Source: GCA-2716945 sp964342835 (GTDB taxonomy: Bacteria; Pseudomonadota; Gammaproteobacteria; GCA-002705445; GCA-002716945). From it: a stretch of DNA of 7,177 nt. The stretch lies in contig CAYFGJ010000055.1 in the NCBI GenBank assembly GCA_964342835.1, positions 1 through 7,177 of the forward strand, in the 5' to 3' direction. Both the position numbers and the translations under genes were made by a program. The first letter of the stretch is position 1. Each line of letters begins with the position of its first letter. Below are positions 7,059-7,177 of this stretch, one piece after another. Below the pieces are notes generated by a model. The model searched no databases and was not told where the DNA came from. It saw only the letters and a program-made list of their open reading frames with translations.

Positions 7059-7118
7059 TTTTTGGAATTTGAATTTTTCCTTAAAGAGTAATACTATTTC
7101 TTATACATTGAGTTTTAA

Positions 7119-7177
7119 GGGTCCATAGCTCAGCTGGGAGAGCATCTGCTTTGCAAGCAGGAGGTCGTCGGTTCGAT
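7119..7177 (+). tRNA. tRNA-Ala (anticodon TGC), 3'-truncated by window edge
   Basis: This is the 5' part of an alanine tRNA gene, cut in the T loop. GGGTCCA (7119-7125) is the 5' acceptor strand, followed by TA and the D stem GCTC (7128-7131) with GAGC (7140-7143). The anticodon stem pairs 7145-7149 with 7157-7161, the outer pair being U-G. The loop is 7150-7156 and the anticodon TGC is at 7152-7154. The T stem begins at 7167 (GTCGG), followed by TTCGAT. tRNA-Ala(UGC) is the usual partner of tRNA-Ile(GAU) in 16S-23S rRNA spacers. Here it is on the same strand and in the usual order, but about 7 kb away. Confidence 0.97.

Noticed and set aside
7062..7080. GGAA...TTCC inverted repeat just after the FkbM gene as a terminator
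   Set aside because: The stem is only about four pairs before A/T symmetry, and it is followed by TTAAAG rather than a T run.

Overview
The window is about 7.2 kb of A+T-rich bacterial DNA. It runs from the 3' part of a tRNA-Ile(GAT) gene, cut by the left edge, to the 5' part of a tRNA-Ala(TGC) gene, cut by the right edge. Between them are six sizeable protein genes and one probable small membrane-protein gene. Everything lies on the + strand. In most bacteria these two tRNA genes sit side by side in the 16S-23S rRNA spacer. The simplest reading is therefore that a cassette of roughly 7 kb for surface-glycan chemistry sits inside (or has split) the tRNA-Ile/tRNA-Ala pair of an rRNA operon. 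The 16S and 23S genes lie outside the window, so the rRNA context is inferred, not seen.

The organism looks like a low-GC Gram-negative bacterium with a compact genome. The tRNA-Ile gene has no encoded CCA, gene spacing is tight, and strong Shine-Dalgarno sites are scarce. A streamlined marine alphaproteobacterium of the SAR11 type would fit, since those genomes are known for a hypervariable surface-polysaccharide region next to rRNA genes. The sequence alone does not prove the lineage.

Layout: tRNA-Ile (1-60); a 36-residue single-pass membrane peptide (92-202); a class I SAM methyltransferase (244-1038); a family 2 glycosyltransferase of the polyprenyl-phosphate-sugar synthase-like group (1121-1864); a three-domain sugar C-methyltransferase (1857-3083) that overlaps it by 8 nt; a short NAD(P)-dependent sugar epimerase/reductase (3111-3974); a 680-residue multispanning GT-C-like glycosyltransferase (3999-6041); an FkbM-family methyltransferase (6162-7058); and tRNA-Ala (7119 onward).

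A plausible joint role is as follows. The C-methyltransferase and the SDR enzyme make a branched or modified nucleotide sugar. The GT2 enzyme transfers a sugar, perhaps to a polyprenyl-phosphate carrier. The GT-C membrane protein uses a lipid-linked donor on the periplasmic face. The FkbM enzyme, and perhaps the first methyltransferase, add methyl groups. No flippase, polymerase, integrase or transposase is visible. Candidate promoters lie before four genes, and three of them place the transcription start at or within a few bases of the ATG, suggesting leaderless mRNAs. No convincing intrinsic terminator is seen anywhere between the two tRNAs.
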